The translations under genes and the position numbers were made by a program. A stretch of DNA of 5,436 nucleotides from Methanobacterium sp. Lineage in GTDB: Archaea; Methanobacteriota; Methanobacteria; Methanobacteriales; Methanobacteriaceae. The notes under the pieces were generated by a model, which worked only from the letters and a program-made list of their open reading frames with translations, did not search any database and had not been told where the DNA came from. Shown piece by piece: positions 4,440-5,436 of the stretch. Numbering within the stretch: position 1 is the stretch's first letter; the number at the start of each line of letters is the position of its first letter. The DNA lies in the NCBI GenBank assembly GCA_003164415.1, contig PLTK01000128.1:1-5436 (forward strand). The letters are read 5' to 3'.

Positions 4440-5436
4440 TTACATCTTTATATCAACGAGTTTTTTAGCGTTAAGTCGTATCTCTTCGTTATATTCGTCG
4501 AAACTGGCATCGGCTATCACTGTAATCTCGTGCCCAACAAGATCGGAAACTTTATCTTCTAGAGAACCTTCATCACCAGTTTTTTGAATAACTTCTATAA
4601 TTTCCGGCATTTTCATACCAATAAGTTCTTCTGCAGCGGTTCTGAAAAATGTGACCCTCATGGTACCTGTTTCATCTTCTATTACACATGGGATTATCAT
4701 CAAGTAGTTGGGTTCCTCAATTTCCTCTCCACATATGTCACAGATATAGGTATTGTCAACTAAATTAACTCTTTTATTGCAGTTTGGGCACATTTCATAG
4801 AGAACCCTATTTCCATAGGCTTCCACTATTTGTCCAGTAACCTTTATATTTTTGTCTTCTTCCTCAATATCGTCGATCTTCTTGGTTTTGTAGATCATTT
4901 CTTTAATATCATCGTGTGAAGGAAGTTTTTCCGCTTCTTCGGTTTTAGCATTAGTAATATTAGTATTTCTACCCACACTGATTTCAATTTTATCTTCACG
5001 CGAATTTACACGAGGATTCTCTATTTTTATTGCATCTCCAATATTTAAAGGGGTTTCTGTTTTTTCATCCCAGAATGATGCTCTAATTACTCCTGTTCCG
5101 TCTGCAATTTCAACTGTTCTTACAATGCCCTTTGTTCCATCTCCCCTCTGGAACTCGTTTGGATCGTAAATGTTGATGACTCTTCCAACCATTTTTACGT
5201 TATTATCGCCTTCTTTCAATTCGCTAATGGTTTTACTGGAATATAAAGAGTCTTCAATTTCATTTATGGAAGGAATGTCTACCATTTCCTCAGCGCTAGG
5301 TTTAACAATTCTTGCCGGTCTTCCTATAGAAAGGTCCATATTATAATTTCCAAGACGTGTCCTTGCATTTTCCAATTTTATTGGATCTCCTGTATTTAAA
5401 GGAAGATCTGTTTTGTCATCCCAGAAAGATGTTCTT
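4440..5436 (-). CDS. rpa: Replication protein A (single-stranded DNA-binding), C-terminal part, 5' end cut by window edge
   Basis: RPA coats single-stranded DNA during replication, repair and recombination. The frame is open from the right edge to a TAA stop, giving 331 complete codons (numbered here from base 5435). Residues 1-45 are the end of one OB fold (RTSFWDDKTDLPLNTGD at 1-17, SIGRPARI at 36-43). A full OB fold spans about 70-160 (VKMVGRVINIY at 80-90, RASFWDEKTETPLNIGD at 118-134, ISVGRNTNI at 152-160). A third domain begins near 172 and carries a zinc finger, Cys216-x2-Cys219-x12-Cys232-x2-Cys235, as in the C-terminal domain of euryarchaeal RPA, followed by a further OB-type segment to the end. 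The TTG at 5375 is not the start, because the OB-fold motif continues in frame upstream of it. Methanogen RPAs carry several OB folds, so a sizeable N-terminal part is missing. radA follows 251 nt downstream on the same strand. Confidence 0.95.
   Translation of the reverse strand, partial: RTSFWDDKTDLPLNTGDPIKLENARTRLGNYNMDLSIGRPARIVKPSAEEMVDIPSINEIEDSLYSSKTISELKEGDNNVKMVGRVINIYDPNEFQRGDGTKGIVRTVEIADGTGVIRASFWDEKTETPLNIGDAIKIENPRVNSREDKIEISVGRNTNITNAKTEEAEKLPSHDDIKEMIYKTKKIDDIEEEDKNIKVTGQIVEAYGNRVLYEMCPNCNKRVNLVDNTYICDICGEEIEEPNYLMIIPCVIEDETGTMRVTFFRTAAEELIGMKMPEIIEVIQKTGDEGSLEDKVSDLVGHEITVIADASFDEYNEEIRLNAKKLVDIKM
5025..5085 (-). repeat. In-frame DNA repeat within rpa, copy 1
   Basis: This 61-nt stretch aligns without gaps to 5376-5436, offset by 351 nt (exactly 117 codons), with about 50 of 61 bases identical by hand count. 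It encodes the FWD-K-T-PLN-GD segment of the second visible OB fold. The match shows that the two OB folds arose by duplication. Confidence 0.8.
5376..5436 (-). repeat. In-frame DNA repeat within rpa, copy 2 (reaches window edge)
   Basis: This is the partner of 5025-5085 and encodes the same segment of the preceding OB fold. The match may continue beyond the window, so its full length is unknown. Confidence 0.8.

Noticed and set aside
4440..5375. Taking the TTG at 5375 as the rpa start
   Set aside because: The frame stays open to the window edge and the upstream codons encode the conserved RTSFWDDKT part of an OB fold, so the gene begins outside the window.
1..5436. CRISPR array, insertion sequence, prophage, tRNA or rRNA
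   Set aside because: No regularly spaced repeats with unique spacers, no transposase or integrase, no terminal repeats and no tRNA- or rRNA-like stretch were seen.

Overview
The window looks like chromosome from a hydrogenotrophic methanogen of the Methanobacteriales (Methanobacterium/Methanobrevibacter type). The evidence is a clear HdrA, the archaeal recombinase RadA, a multi-OB-fold archaeal replication protein A, archaeal TATA boxes, Shine-Dalgarno sites of the AGGTGAT type and very AT-rich spacers. The genus cannot be fixed by eye. From memory, unverified, Methanothermobacter has a similar order (hdrA, a membrane protein, radA, rpa), so this is probably conserved backbone and not a genomic island.

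All four genes are read on the minus strand, so transcription runs from high to low coordinates. First is the 3' part of rpa (4440-5436, cut by the right edge), then a 251-nt spacer with a well-formed TATA box and nested inverted repeats, then complete radA (3253-4188). A 103-nt spacer with poly-U tracts follows, then a complete ten-helix AEC-family transporter (2247-3149). Next is a 571-nt very AT-rich gene-free stretch, and last hdrA (1-1675, cut by the left edge and missing roughly its last 100 residues).

rpa and radA form a DNA-maintenance pair: RPA coats single-stranded DNA and RadA forms the strand-exchange filament on it. hdrA is energy metabolism, the flavin-bifurcating core of the heterodisulfide reductase/hydrogenase complex. 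The transporter has no evident link to either. Terminator-like tracts and separate promoter candidates suggest that radA, the transporter and hdrA are separate transcription units.

I found no new multi-gene system, CRISPR array, mobile element or RNA gene. The points most worth a second look are regulatory and evolutionary. They are a palindrome placed at the predicted radA transcription start, a UUG start on hdrA with its ribosome binding site in a small hairpin, a 9-nt tandem repeat just upstream of the hdrA TATA box, and an in-frame duplication in rpa still visible in the DNA. All motif positions were read by hand.
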